Assembly (NCBI GenBank): GCA_001898465.1
Contig: MKTX01000001.1
Coordinates: forward strand, 186,001-250,000
Direction of reading: 5' to 3'
DNA length: 64,000 nucleotides
DNA from: Sphingobacteriales bacterium 39-19
GTDB taxonomy: Bacteria; Bacteroidota; Bacteroidia; Chitinophagales; Chitinophagaceae
The position numbers and the translations under genes are program-made. Under the pieces are notes generated by a model, which was given only the letters and a program-made list of their open reading frames with translations, had not been told where the DNA came from and ran no database searches. Positions 8,783-17,163 of this stretch are shown one piece after another (positions within the stretch are counted from its first letter, which is position 1; the number at the start of each line of letters is the position of its first letter).

Positions 8783-9202
8783 GATTATGATTTTTAAAAT
8801 TGTGGCTACCTGGCGGGTCGGGCGAAATAGAAGATTGTTATTTCGGCCGGCCGGGTAAACCGAAATACAATTTATAATTAAAAATTGAATTTTTTAACTA
8901 ACGATGGTGAGGTTTTCGGTATTAAGTGATCTTCTTGAAATTCTGAACTACTGTTTAGGGATAGGGTTGCTTAGTTAAAGTATAAAAATTATTTTTTTGA
9001 TATTTACACAGTTTAATTTGGCAGCTGGCGTTATGTCTGCAGTGTCAAGTTGTATTATACTATGTTTACACGCTGCACTGTAAAAATGTTATTCTTTCGT
9101 GGCCTGTGAGTATGCAAAAAAAATAAAACATTAAAGATTGGGATTTGCAGAGGTATGCAAATGTTTGTGAGTAATAAAAGGAGTTTATAAAAAACGAGTA
9201 TT
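8783..9202. other. Non-coding stretch with inverted repeats near one end
   Basis: About 420 bases, AT-rich, with no coding frame that resembles a protein. The part next to the thioredoxin-like gene holds three copies of the 7-mer CGAAATA or its complement (8823, 8839, 8861). The remainder shows no promoter or RNA structure that I can defend. Confidence 0.5.
8839..8867. repeat. Inverted repeat upstream of the thioredoxin-fold gene
   Basis: TATTTCGG (8839-8846) and CCGAAATA (8860-8867) are perfect 8-bp inverted arms around a 13-base GC-rich spacer. A further CGAAATA at 8823-8829 can pair with the same central arm. This could be an operator or an alternative RNA hairpin in the leader of the minus-strand gene starting at 8782. 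Confidence 0.5.
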
Positions 9203-9226
9203 AAAAAAGGGGTGATTGTTCACCCC
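9203..9226 (-). terminator. Intrinsic terminator after the DUF1800-DUF1501 operon
   Basis: Read on the minus strand, a perfect 7-bp stem GGGGTGA/TCACCCC (9209-9215 with 9220-9226) and a 4-base loop are followed by six T (the A run at 9203-9208). It lies 24 bases beyond the stop codon of the DUF1501 gene. Confidence 0.9.
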
Positions 9227-9249
9227 CGTTTCATCAACTAAAACCCCCG

Positions 9250-10446
9250 TTAAATAAATTGCAAATAATCGTATTGTTTTTTTAAGATGGCTTTATCATC
9301 GGCGCCCAGCCATTTATGCAAAACCGTAGCATATACATTTTTAAAATCTACCTGGAACTTAAGATCGCCTTCATTGAGGTCGGCCAGGTTGGGCATATCG
9401 TTAATGATTCCCTTTTGTTTTAAATCGCCGCCAATGAAAAACATATTATTGGCTGTGCCATGATCGGTTCCATTGCTTGCATTTTGTGCCACCCTCCTGC
9501 CAAATTCAGAAAAGGTCATGAGCAACACATCATCAAACCGGTTATTCTTCTTTAGGTCATTTGTAAATGATTTTACAGCATCACTTATTTCTGTAAACAA
9601 CCTTTTTTGCTGGCCATCCTGCCCCACGTGGGTATCAAAACTGCCTACCGATACATAATATATTTTGGTATTGATATCGCTCATAATAAGCGAAGCAATG
9701 GTCTTTAAGTTTTTACCCAACTCGGTAGCCGGGTAGATTTCGGATGTGGGATGCAATTTGCTTTGCTTAAAAATATAATCGGCGCTGCTGAGCGTTGCAC
9801 TCATGGTTTTATATAAATAATCTACCGTATCATCGGTAATGGCGGGGTGGGCTTTGTTGAGGTCTTTATAAAATTTTTCGTTGCTGCTACTGTACAAGCG
9901 GCGGGGATCGGTAAAGGCAAATCCTTTTTGCTGCTCTCCTTTCATAGCCAGGCTAAGCATATCATCTAACTCAAGCGCCTGCGTAGGCTTATCGCAACCC
10001 TTGCATTGGGCATCGAGGTAGCGGCCTACCCAACCTGTGTTTATATACTCTTTACTGTCACTGGCGCTTTGCCAAATATCCATACTTCTAAAATGCGAAC
10101 GATCGGGGTTTGGGTATCCTACACTGTTTAAAACAGAGAGATTGCCTTCATCAAACAAGGCTTTAAATGAAGCCAGCGCCGGGTTTATACCTGCATCGGC
10201 AGTTAAGGAAAGGGCATCGGTTTTTTTGATCCCTAAGCGGGGCCTGGCTTTATAATACAAATCGTTGGTAACTGGTATTACGGTATTGAGCCCATCGTTG
10301 CCACCACTTAACTGGAGTATGACCAATACTTTGTTCCCGGGCGGAACCCGCAGAGGTTGTTCAAAAGCTTTCAAAAACTTAGGCATCATTAAAGTGGCAG
10401 AGGCTAAAGAACCTATTTGCAAAAATTCACGGCGTTTAAGGATCAT
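9250..10446 (-). CDS. DUF1501 domain protein with Tat signal
   Basis: This is a 398-residue protein of the DUF1501 family, which is distantly related to the alkaline phosphatase/sulfatase fold. The N-terminus MILKRREFLQIGSLASATLM is a twin-arginine (Tat) signal (R5-R6-E-F-L), so export in folded form is expected. Conserved family blocks are LQLSGGNDGLNTVIP (45-58), YYKARPRLGI, NPDRSHFRSMDIWQSA, SFDTHVGQ and MTFSEFGRRVAQN followed by GTDHG. The GTDHG, DTH and NDG residues are those expected to bind metal in this superfamily. No enzyme activity has been established. It lies 16 bases downstream of the DUF1800 gene, its nearly constant partner across Bacteroidota and Planctomycetota, and the two form one operon. 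Confidence 0.9.
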   Translation of the reverse strand: MILKRREFLQIGSLASATLMMPKFLKAFEQPLRVPPGNKVLVILQLSGGNDGLNTVIPVTNDLYYKARPRLGIKKTDALSLTADAGINPALASFKALFDEGNLSVLNSVGYPNPDRSHFRSMDIWQSASDSKEYINTGWVGRYLDAQCKGCDKPTQALELDDMLSLAMKGEQQKGFAFTDPRRLYSSSNEKFYKDLNKAHPAITDDTVDYLYKTMSATLSSADYIFKQSKLHPTSEIYPATELGKNLKTIASLIMSDINTKIYYVSVGSFDTHVGQDGQQKRLFTEISDAVKSFTNDLKKNNRFDDVLLMTFSEFGRRVAQNASNGTDHGTANNMFFIGGDLKQKGIINDMPNLADLNEGDLKFQVDFKNVYATVLHKWLGADDKAILKKQYDYLQFI

Positions 10447-10462
10447 GATGATAATTTTTAGG

Positions 10463-11926
10463 TCAACACATTTGGTATTCGGGGGTACTCATTAAATTTA
10501 TAACAGCACTTTTTATATAATTTTCACGGTTGCTGTCATCGAGATAAGCTTCAAAAGTATTTTTATTGATCCTGCTTTTTGTTTGCAGCAGGGTATCCAT
10601 AATGGCATCGGTAAGCGCCGGCCTTGGGGTTTTTTCAAAGGCGCTGTTTATTAAATCCCATTTAATATCGGCAGCGCCCCCTTTGTTTATGTATGCTTTA
10701 TTTCGTTCTATCCGCACTATTTTTTCTGTACTCATGCCCATATTTACATCGTCGTCGTTTTTGGGACGAAGCGAAACGGCTTCCTTAGCGGTATATACCT
10801 GTGGTACCTGAAGCCTGAGCATAAGGCTGCTGCTGTCAATCCAACTGCGGCCACCGGGCCAGCCGGCTACATTGGGCGGATAAAATAATATTTGGCCCAG
10901 CATTTTTTCAAAGAGTAATTGAGCGGCATCATTATCTAATTCCATAGGCAGGTAACGGCGTATGCCCACCAGCAGTTCTACCGGCGATTTTATTTTAGCG
11001 CCAATATTTTCTTCATCATAAAACCAGGAGGAAGTATAAATATCTTCGAGCAGTTTTAAAATATCATAATTATTTTTTTGAAAGCGGGTGGCCAGGCCCT
11101 GTATTCTTTCACCGGGTGCCTGCTCATTTACAAAATAGCGATATATTTTTTGGGTTATAAAATAAGCTGTTTGCGGATGTTCCAGAATAATATCCAGCAC
11201 ATCGTCCCCATCAAAATTGCCGGTTTTACCAAGAATTGTTTTTACGCCCGTATCATGTGCCTGCTTGCGAAATATAAATTCGCCCTGGCCATTAAAACCC
11301 CAGCCGGTAAATGCCCTGGCCGCTTCTTTCACATCGGTTTCGGTGTAGTTGCCCCTGCCCATAGTAAAAAGTTCCATTACTTCCCGGGCAAAGTTTTCGT
11401 TTGGATGACTTTTTCGGTTTTGCTGGTTATTTAAAAACTGCAGCATGGTGGGCGATTTACTTACCTCATGCAACATCTCTCTAAAACTCCCCAGGGCATG
11501 GGTGCGTATTACTTGTAATAATTCCTGCTGAAAATAACTATTTATAACCCGGGTGGCAAAATGCCCATGCCAGAATAAACTCATTTTTTCCCGTAACTGT
11601 GCCTCACTATTAATCATCTCATCTAACCACATCAGGTTCAGGTTATTTAATTCATCCCGGTACTGCTTTCTTTTTTCCTTGCGCATTTTCTTTTTGTCTT
11701 CGGCTGAAATTTGTGCCATGGTTACCGCATCGCCAATTCCTTTTACCAACCCATCTACCAGGCCGCTGGAAACCTGTAATTTCTCCGGCGCTTTCCGGGA
11801 TGTTTTTACCAATAAATCCCATAATTTTTTTTGTGAAATACCTTCTAGTTGGGCCACATTTTCTGCCATGGGGCCAAAGGCAGCACGCCATAATAAATGC
11901 TGATTTTTTAACCTGTTACTCGCCAT
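10463..11926 (-). CDS. DUF1800 domain protein
   Basis: The 487-residue protein is of the DUF1800 family. Recognisable blocks are HLLWRAAFGP near the N-terminus, MSLFWHGHFAT, NFAREVMELFTMGRGNYTE, FTGWGF and the late block LGQILFYPPNVAGWPGGRSW. No signal peptide is evident, unlike many family members, so its location is unclear; it might be exported with its Tat partner. It is the first gene of the two-gene operon with the DUF1501 protein. The conserved pairing implies a shared process, but its function is unknown. An unusual charged stretch (DKKKMRKEKRKQYRDEL, about 79-95) looks like a coiled or basic helix. The start at 11926 gives a normal N-terminus. Confidence 0.9.
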   Translation of the reverse strand: MASNRLKNQHLLWRAAFGPMAENVAQLEGISQKKLWDLLVKTSRKAPEKLQVSSGLVDGLVKGIGDAVTMAQISAEDKKKMRKEKRKQYRDELNNLNLMWLDEMINSEAQLREKMSLFWHGHFATRVINSYFQQELLQVIRTHALGSFREMLHEVSKSPTMLQFLNNQQNRKSHPNENFAREVMELFTMGRGNYTETDVKEAARAFTGWGFNGQGEFIFRKQAHDTGVKTILGKTGNFDGDDVLDIILEHPQTAYFITQKIYRYFVNEQAPGERIQGLATRFQKNNYDILKLLEDIYTSSWFYDEENIGAKIKSPVELLVGIRRYLPMELDNDAAQLLFEKMLGQILFYPPNVAGWPGGRSWIDSSSLMLRLQVPQVYTAKEAVSLRPKNDDDVNMGMSTEKIVRIERNKAYINKGGAADIKWDLINSAFEKTPRPALTDAIMDTLLQTKSRINKNTFEAYLDDSNRENYIKSAVINLMSTPEYQMC

Positions 11927-12086
11927 TTATATGAATTTTTATAATGAATGGGGCATGTTGTAAAAGCATGCTTTTAATTGACGCTTTAAAATCGAATTCG
12001 TTTAACGCTTCACTAATATTCCATTTTTTTAAAATAAAAACCTAAGCCCATTCCTCATTTTTTTAATTTATTAACATTACAAGTTC

Positions 12087-12094
12087 GATATTTG
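12087..12094 (+). promoter_or_regulatory. Candidate -7 promoter element of the TonB receptor gene
   Basis: GATATTTG differs from the Bacteroidota TAnnTTTG consensus at its first base. It lies 23 bases before the ATG at 12118, in the divergent intergenic region between the DUF1800 gene and the TonB receptor. Confidence 0.35.
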
Positions 12095-12117
12095 CAACCA
12101 CGTTTCAAATAAAGAAT

Positions 12118-14523
12118 ATGATAAAAATTATTCTTACCTGCTTATTTACTTATTTCAGCAGCATCGTTTTTGCTGGGCCGGCAGAACGGGGAAGCTTTAG
12201 CGGCAGAGTTATAAATGCTGAAACCGGCAAGCCGGTAGTGGGTGCCAGTATTTATATTACCAACCTGAAACAGGGTACCACTACAAATGAAACTGGCTAT
12301 TTTAAATTTAACCAGGTAAGCGAAGGCCAGCAATTGATTGAAGTTTCGCATATAGGATTTAATACCATTGCCCAAACTATTTTAATACAAGGCGATACCT
12401 ACAAAGACTTTAGCCTTACGCCATCTATCGTAGAAAACACAACAGTAGTGGTAACAGGAGTAAGCCATGCCACCACCCTGCGTAAAACACCCTTCCAGGT
12501 AACCGTGATTCAAAAGGATGAATTACAAAAGAGCAGTTCGCTTAATATTATTGATCTCATAAGTAAAAAAGCAGGTATATCAGCTTTGAGTACGGGCCCT
12601 GCTATTTCAAAACCACTCATACGGGGGCTGGGTTACAACCGGGTGCTCACCATTAACGATGGGGTAAGGCAGGAAGGACAGCAGTGGGGAGATGAACATG
12701 GGATAGAAATTGATGAGAGCAGTGTAAGCAAAGTGGAAATTTTAAAAGGGCCGGCATCGCTGATGTATGGCAGTGACGCCATAGCCGGTGTATTAAACAT
12801 TATTACCAATGTACCCGTGCAGGAAGGAAGCATGAAACTAAATGCGGGTGCCGGTTATCAAACCAACAACCACAGCCAGTCAATACATGCCAACTGGGCG
12901 GGTAATAATGGCGTTTTTAACTGGAACTTGTATGGTTCTTTTGCAAAAGCGAGTGATTATAAAAATAAATATGATGGCTATGTATATAATTCAAAATTTA
13001 TACAAAACGCCGCAGGTGGATATGCCGGGATTAATAAATCCTGGGGATATAGCCATCTTATATTCAGCACCTATTATTTACAGCCCGGGTTAATAGAAGC
13101 TGAAAGAGACAGCGCAGGGTTTTTTATAAAACCTCTGCCCGGCGGCGGCAGTACCCGGGCCAGCGAAGCTGATTTTAAAAGCTATGATCCGCAAATCCCT
13201 TTTCAGCATATTCATCACCAAAAAATAGCGCTCGATAATAATTTTAAACTGGGCCAAAACAGGCTGGCACTTATTGTAGCGGCGCAGCAAAATAAAAGAG
13301 AAGAATTTGGTGACATTGATAACCTGCAACAAAGAGAACTGTATTTTAAATTAAGAACATTTACCTACAGCACTCAATTGCATTTGGCCGTACGGAATGG
13401 CTGGAAACCCAGCCTGGGAATTTCGGGCATGCAACAACAAAATAAAAATGAAGGAGAAAATCAACTGATACCGGATTACCGACTTAGCGACCTGGGCGGT
13501 TTTGGTTATATACAAAAAGAATTAAAAAAATTAACCCTCAGCGCCGGTATTCGTTACGATCACAGGAGCCTGCACGCCCGGGCCATACTGGATGGAAATA
13601 CTATTAAAAACACAGCATTCAATAAGCAATATGGAAACATAAGCGCCAGCATGGGCGGCACTTACAGGGCCAGTCAATATATTAATCTGAAAGCCAATAT
13701 TGCCCGTGCTTACCGCACTCCCAGCTTACCGGAGCTGGCAAGTAATGGCGCCCATGAAGGCACCAACCGGTATGAATATGGTGACAGGAACCTGAAAAGC
13801 GAAACCAGCTTACAAAGCGATGTCTCTATTGAATACCAAACTCCGCACTTATTCATAAACCTGGCGGGTTATTATAATCATTTTGATCATTTTATTTTTT
13901 ATAAAAAACTAATCAGTACACAGGGAGCAGACTCTGTATTGGTTGTAAACGGGAAAGCATTAGATGCCTATCAATTTACACAAAGCAAGGCCAACTTATC
14001 GGGCTTGGAACTTACGGTAGATATTCACCCGCACCCCTTAGACTGGCTGCATTTTGAAAATAGTTTTTCGATGGTAAATGCCCGGTTTGTAACTTCCATT
14101 GATGGGTCCCGAAATATTCCGAACATACCGGCGGCCCGGCTGGTAAGCAGCTTAAGGGGAAATTTTAAAAAGGTCAGCAGCTGGCTGAAAAACAGTTATG
14201 CCAGCATTGAGCTGGAAAATACATGGGCCCAAAAACACCCGTTTACGGGCTACCATACAGAAACGGAAACTCCGGGTTATGCATTACTGAACCTGGGACT
14301 GGGAACCGATATTTACAATAAAAAAGATAACCCCATTTTTAGTATTTACTTTTCTGCATTAAATATTACGGATAAAGCATACCAAAGCCATGTAAGCCGG
14401 TTAAAATATGCACCCGTGAATGAGGCCACGGGCAGAACCGGCGTTTTTAATACGGGCCGTAATTTTAGTTTTAAAATAAGGGTGCCGCTTAGCTTTTTGC
14501 TGCCTGCTAAGAAAATTGTGTAG
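12118..14523 (+). CDS. TonB-dependent outer-membrane receptor with CarboxypepD_reg-like domain
   Basis: The 801-residue protein has a signal peptide (about 1-19), a CarboxypepD_reg-like beta-sandwich (25-107; GRVINAETGKPVVGASIYI), a plug domain (about 115-235) and a C-terminal beta-barrel. In the plug, IRGLGYNRVLTINDGVRQEG and VEILKGPASLMYGSDAIAGV are the classic receptor motifs. RIVPLSF-type final strands (KIRVPLSFLL) close the barrel. It imports a scarce substrate using TonB energy. The sequence most resembles receptors annotated for iron-siderophore, haem or metal uptake, but no ligand can be assigned. The gene overlaps the convergent DUF983 gene by 17 bases at its 3' end. It stands alone on its strand, without a SusD partner. 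Confidence 0.92.
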   Translation: MIKIILTCLFTYFSSIVFAGPAERGSFSGRVINAETGKPVVGASIYITNLKQGTTTNETGYFKFNQVSEGQQLIEVSHIGFNTIAQTILIQGDTYKDFSLTPSIVENTTVVVTGVSHATTLRKTPFQVTVIQKDELQKSSSLNIIDLISKKAGISALSTGPAISKPLIRGLGYNRVLTINDGVRQEGQQWGDEHGIEIDESSVSKVEILKGPASLMYGSDAIAGVLNIITNVPVQEGSMKLNAGAGYQTNNHSQSIHANWAGNNGVFNWNLYGSFAKASDYKNKYDGYVYNSKFIQNAAGGYAGINKSWGYSHLIFSTYYLQPGLIEAERDSAGFFIKPLPGGGSTRASEADFKSYDPQIPFQHIHHQKIALDNNFKLGQNRLALIVAAQQNKREEFGDIDNLQQRELYFKLRTFTYSTQLHLAVRNGWKPSLGISGMQQQNKNEGENQLIPDYRLSDLGGFGYIQKELKKLTLSAGIRYDHRSLHARAILDGNTIKNTAFNKQYGNISASMGGTYRASQYINLKANIARAYRTPSLPELASNGAHEGTNRYEYGDRNLKSETSLQSDVSIEYQTPHLFINLAGYYNHFDHFIFYKKLISTQGADSVLVVNGKALDAYQFTQSKANLSGLELTVDIHPHPLDWLHFENSFSMVNARFVTSIDGSRNIPNIPAARLVSSLRGNFKKVSSWLKNSYASIELENTWAQKHPFTGYHTETETPGYALLNLGLGTDIYNKKDNPIFSIYFSALNITDKAYQSHVSRLKYAPVNEATGRTGVFNTGRNFSFKIRVPLSFLLPAKKIV

Positions 14524-14947
14524 GCTTTGTGTTTTCATAATTTTCATCGTACCGCACAAAGAAGCGGATATAAATGCTACGGCCCAGGCGCATGATCCAG
14601 GGTTGTAAAATAATCAATAAAAAAATATCTGCACCCAGCCAGTAAAATACACTGTTATCCTGAATAGAAAACCCCAGTATGCCCCACCATAAAAGAAAAC
14701 TCAGTAAAGAAAGGCCTATACAAACCGCATAACTTACATAACCAGTACCATACCAAAAGCCCACTTCCAGGTGAAACCGTTGTTTACATACCGGGCATGT
14801 ATCATGCATATCCAATATATTTTTCATGGTAAGAGGCACATATGCATTTTTTGACAGGAACATATCTCCTTTGCGGCAACGGGGACAGCGCATGGTAAGG
14901 GTACTCCACAAAAAGCCGGGTTTGGGCTTTCTCACGGTTCTGTTCAA
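14507..14947 (-). CDS. DUF983 family membrane protein
   Basis: This 146-residue inner-membrane protein has two predicted membrane spans (about residues 72-95 and 98-120). It carries two zinc-ribbon-like Cys pairs: CPRC at the N-terminus (MRCPRCRKGDMF) and CPVC (HDTCPVCKQRF), followed by the family hallmark EVGFWYGTGYVSYA. The function is unknown; DUF983 proteins occur near cytochrome oxidase or transport genes in other bacteria. It is the last gene of a three-gene operon. Its start overlaps the SemiSWEET stop by four bases, indicating translational coupling. The 3' end overlaps the convergent TonB receptor gene. Confidence 0.85.
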   Translation of the reverse strand: MNRTVRKPKPGFLWSTLTMRCPRCRKGDMFLSKNAYVPLTMKNILDMHDTCPVCKQRFHLEVGFWYGTGYVSYAVCIGLSLLSFLLWWGILGFSIQDNSVFYWLGADIFLLIILQPWIMRLGRSIYIRFFVRYDENYENTKPTQFS

Positions 14948-15213
14948 TTCTTTATAAATTTTGCGGGTTTAAATTTTATTTTAAAAAAGATCATGATGAG
15001 TACCATGGCTAATACGATGGCATTGGTTACCCATAAGGGGGTGGAATGTATTAAGATGCCGTAACTAAACCATAAGGAAACATTACAGGTAAGTAAGAGT
15101 AATGTAAGCATTGACAAGTCTTCAGCCGATTTGGTTTTCCAGATTTTAATTACCTGGGGCAAAAAAGACAAAGAAGATAACACGCCACCAGCATAACCTA
15201 CGATATCGTGCAT
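14944..15213 (-). CDS. SemiSWEET family sugar transporter (PQ-loop)
   Basis: The 89-residue protein has three membrane helices in the SemiSWEET arrangement. Helix 1 carries the PQ motif in LSFLPQVIKIWKTKSAEDLS, the signature of bacterial SemiSWEETs. It is followed by LLLTCNVSLWFSYGILIHS (with the conserved Trp and Asn lining the sugar site) and a third helix, TNAIVLAMVLIMIFFKIK. SemiSWEETs work as homodimers and pass sugars such as sucrose or glucose by facilitated diffusion. The gene lies five bases downstream of the ABC exporter gene and overlaps the DUF983 gene by ATGA. Confidence 0.92.
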   Translation of the reverse strand: MHDIVGYAGGVLSSLSFLPQVIKIWKTKSAEDLSMLTLLLLTCNVSLWFSYGILIHSTPLWVTNAIVLAMVLIMIFFKIKFKPAKFIKN

Positions 15214-15218
15214 AACCT

Positions 15219-17042
15219 TTATTTTAGTGCGGCAAAATTAACGTTTTTTCTTTCTCCAATTTGTTGCCGCCACATGGCATAATAAAGGCCTTTGTTTTCA
15301 AGCAGGCTTTCGTGGGTCCCTTTTTCTGCCAGCTCGCCTTTTTCCAGTACATAAATCGTATCGGCATGCATTATGGTGCTCAACCGGTGAGCAATTAAAA
15401 TTGTAATTTGATTTTTTAAAGATGAAATGCTCCTGATGGTATTTGTAATTTCTTCTTCTGTGATAGAATCCAGTGCCGAAGTAGCTTCATCAAACAATAA
15501 TAAATGAGGGTTCCGAAGCAGGGCCCGGGCAATGGATAATCTTTGTTTTTCGCCACCGCTTAATTTTAATCCTCCCTCACCAATCATGGTATCTAGGCCA
15601 TTTTCTGCCCGGCTCAGCAATCCATCACAACTTGCTTTATGCAGGGCTGCATACAAATCCTCTACGGTTGCCGATGGGTTTACGAAAACCAGGTTTTCAC
15701 GTATGGTGCCACTAAATAAATTTGTATCCTGTGTTACAAAACCAATTTGCTTACGTAAATCATCAAACCGAATTTTTGTTTCGTCGAGTCCATTATATAA
15801 TATTTTCCCTTCCTGTGGCCGATAGAGCCCTACCAGCAATTTCATTAATGTAGATTTGCCGCTCCCGCTGGGGCCCACAAATGCAATGGTATCGCCCTGG
15901 TTTACGGTAAAACTAATATTATCGATGGCTTTCTGAGATGCAGACCGGTGCTGAAATCCTACATGCTGAAATGCCAATGTGTGAATATTGCCAAGCTTTT
16001 CAGGATAATCTGATTCTTTTTCGGGCACCCTTTGCATCAGGTCTTCAAAATTTTGAAGTGAAGCTTGTGCCTCCCGGTAATTAAGAATAATATTTCCTAT
16101 TTCCTGCAAGGGGCCAAATACAAAAAAGGAAAAAATCTGCATGGTTACTAACTGGCCTGCATCCATACTGTTTTTAAAAATAAGCCACATTAAAATAAAT
16201 AAGATCACCTGGCGCAATGTATTAACCAGGGTACCCTGTACAAAACTAATACTACGGATTCGCTTTACTTTTGTAAGTTCTAAACCTAAAATTTTATAGG
16301 TATTGCGATTCAGCCGCTCTACTTCCTGCTCCGTAAGGCCCAGGCTTTTTACTAACTCTATATTGCGCAAAGACTCTGTGGTGCTGCCCGCCAAAGCATT
16401 GGTTTTAGATACAATGGTTTTTTGAATGGCTTTAATTTTACGGCTTAACACACTGGTGATAGAAGAGAGAAAAATGATACCCACTAAATAGGCAACCGGC
16501 ACCGTCCAATGAATAAATAAGGCTGCATAAATAAAAACGAATGCCACACCTACCAATACGCCAAATAAAATATTGATGAAGCTGATCATGAATTTTTCAG
16601 TATCGGCCCGTACTTTGGTAAGTACCGATAAAGTTTCACCGCTACGCTGGTCTTCAAAATCCTGGTAAGGGAGTTTCATCGCCTGCTTAAGCCCATCCGT
16701 AAAAACCTTAGCCCCAAATTTTTGAATGACTACATTTAAAAAATAATCCTGGAAGGCTTTGGCAATGCGGCTTAGCATGGCTACTGATATAGACAGGATG
16801 ATGATATAAAAGACGCCCAGCTCCCGGTAACTTACGCCTTTTCTTACAATAAGATCATTGCCCCAAAAAAAACGATGATTACTAAAGCCAGCCTGGTTTG
16901 CAATATAATCGCCAGCCAGGTTTACCAGCTTACCAAATAAAATAGGATCAAACAATGAAAAACCGGTATTTAAAGCGGCCAATAATAAAGTAAGGCCCAC
17001 CAACCATTTATGAGGTTTTAAATACTTCCATAATATTTTCAT
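15219..17042 (-). CDS. ABC-type exporter, fused permease and ATPase
   Basis: The 607-residue half-transporter has a six-helix membrane domain (about 1-335) and a nucleotide-binding domain (about 350-595). Motifs are Walker A GPSGSGKST (390-398), a Q-loop in IGFVTQDTNLFSG, signature LSGGEKQ (494-500), Walker B LLLFDEATSALD (about 514-525) and the switch histidine in LIAHRLST. It belongs to the MsbA/multidrug-lipid exporter type and should work as a homodimer; the substrate is unknown. The start at 17042 (MKILWKYLKPHKW) is preferred over one 30 codons upstream because the extension is not conserved-looking and the promoter element TATTTTTG lies inside it. It is the first gene of a tight operon with SemiSWEET and DUF983. 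Confidence 0.92.
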   Translation of the reverse strand: MKILWKYLKPHKWLVGLTLLLAALNTGFSLFDPILFGKLVNLAGDYIANQAGFSNHRFFWGNDLIVRKGVSYRELGVFYIIILSISVAMLSRIAKAFQDYFLNVVIQKFGAKVFTDGLKQAMKLPYQDFEDQRSGETLSVLTKVRADTEKFMISFINILFGVLVGVAFVFIYAALFIHWTVPVAYLVGIIFLSSITSVLSRKIKAIQKTIVSKTNALAGSTTESLRNIELVKSLGLTEQEVERLNRNTYKILGLELTKVKRIRSISFVQGTLVNTLRQVILFILMWLIFKNSMDAGQLVTMQIFSFFVFGPLQEIGNIILNYREAQASLQNFEDLMQRVPEKESDYPEKLGNIHTLAFQHVGFQHRSASQKAIDNISFTVNQGDTIAFVGPSGSGKSTLMKLLVGLYRPQEGKILYNGLDETKIRFDDLRKQIGFVTQDTNLFSGTIRENLVFVNPSATVEDLYAALHKASCDGLLSRAENGLDTMIGEGGLKLSGGEKQRLSIARALLRNPHLLLFDEATSALDSITEEEITNTIRSISSLKNQITILIAHRLSTIMHADTIYVLEKGELAEKGTHESLLENKGLYYAMWRQQIGERKNVNFAALK

Positions 17043-17058
17043 AAGAAAAATTAAGCTG

Positions 17059-17066
17059 CAAAAATA
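17059..17066 (-). promoter_or_regulatory. Candidate -7 promoter element of the ABC exporter operon
   Basis: On the minus strand TATTTTTG is an exact match to TAnnTTTG. It ends 16 bases before the preferred ATG at 17042, which supports that start over the upstream ATG at 17132. Confidence 0.5.
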
Positions 17067-17163
17067 CAGGGATTGAAATTGCCTGACATCATAAATTTTT
17101 GTAATAGGCGGTTTTAAAAAATGGGAAACCAATACCGTTTAAGGTTCCTGGTTTTTAATCTGT

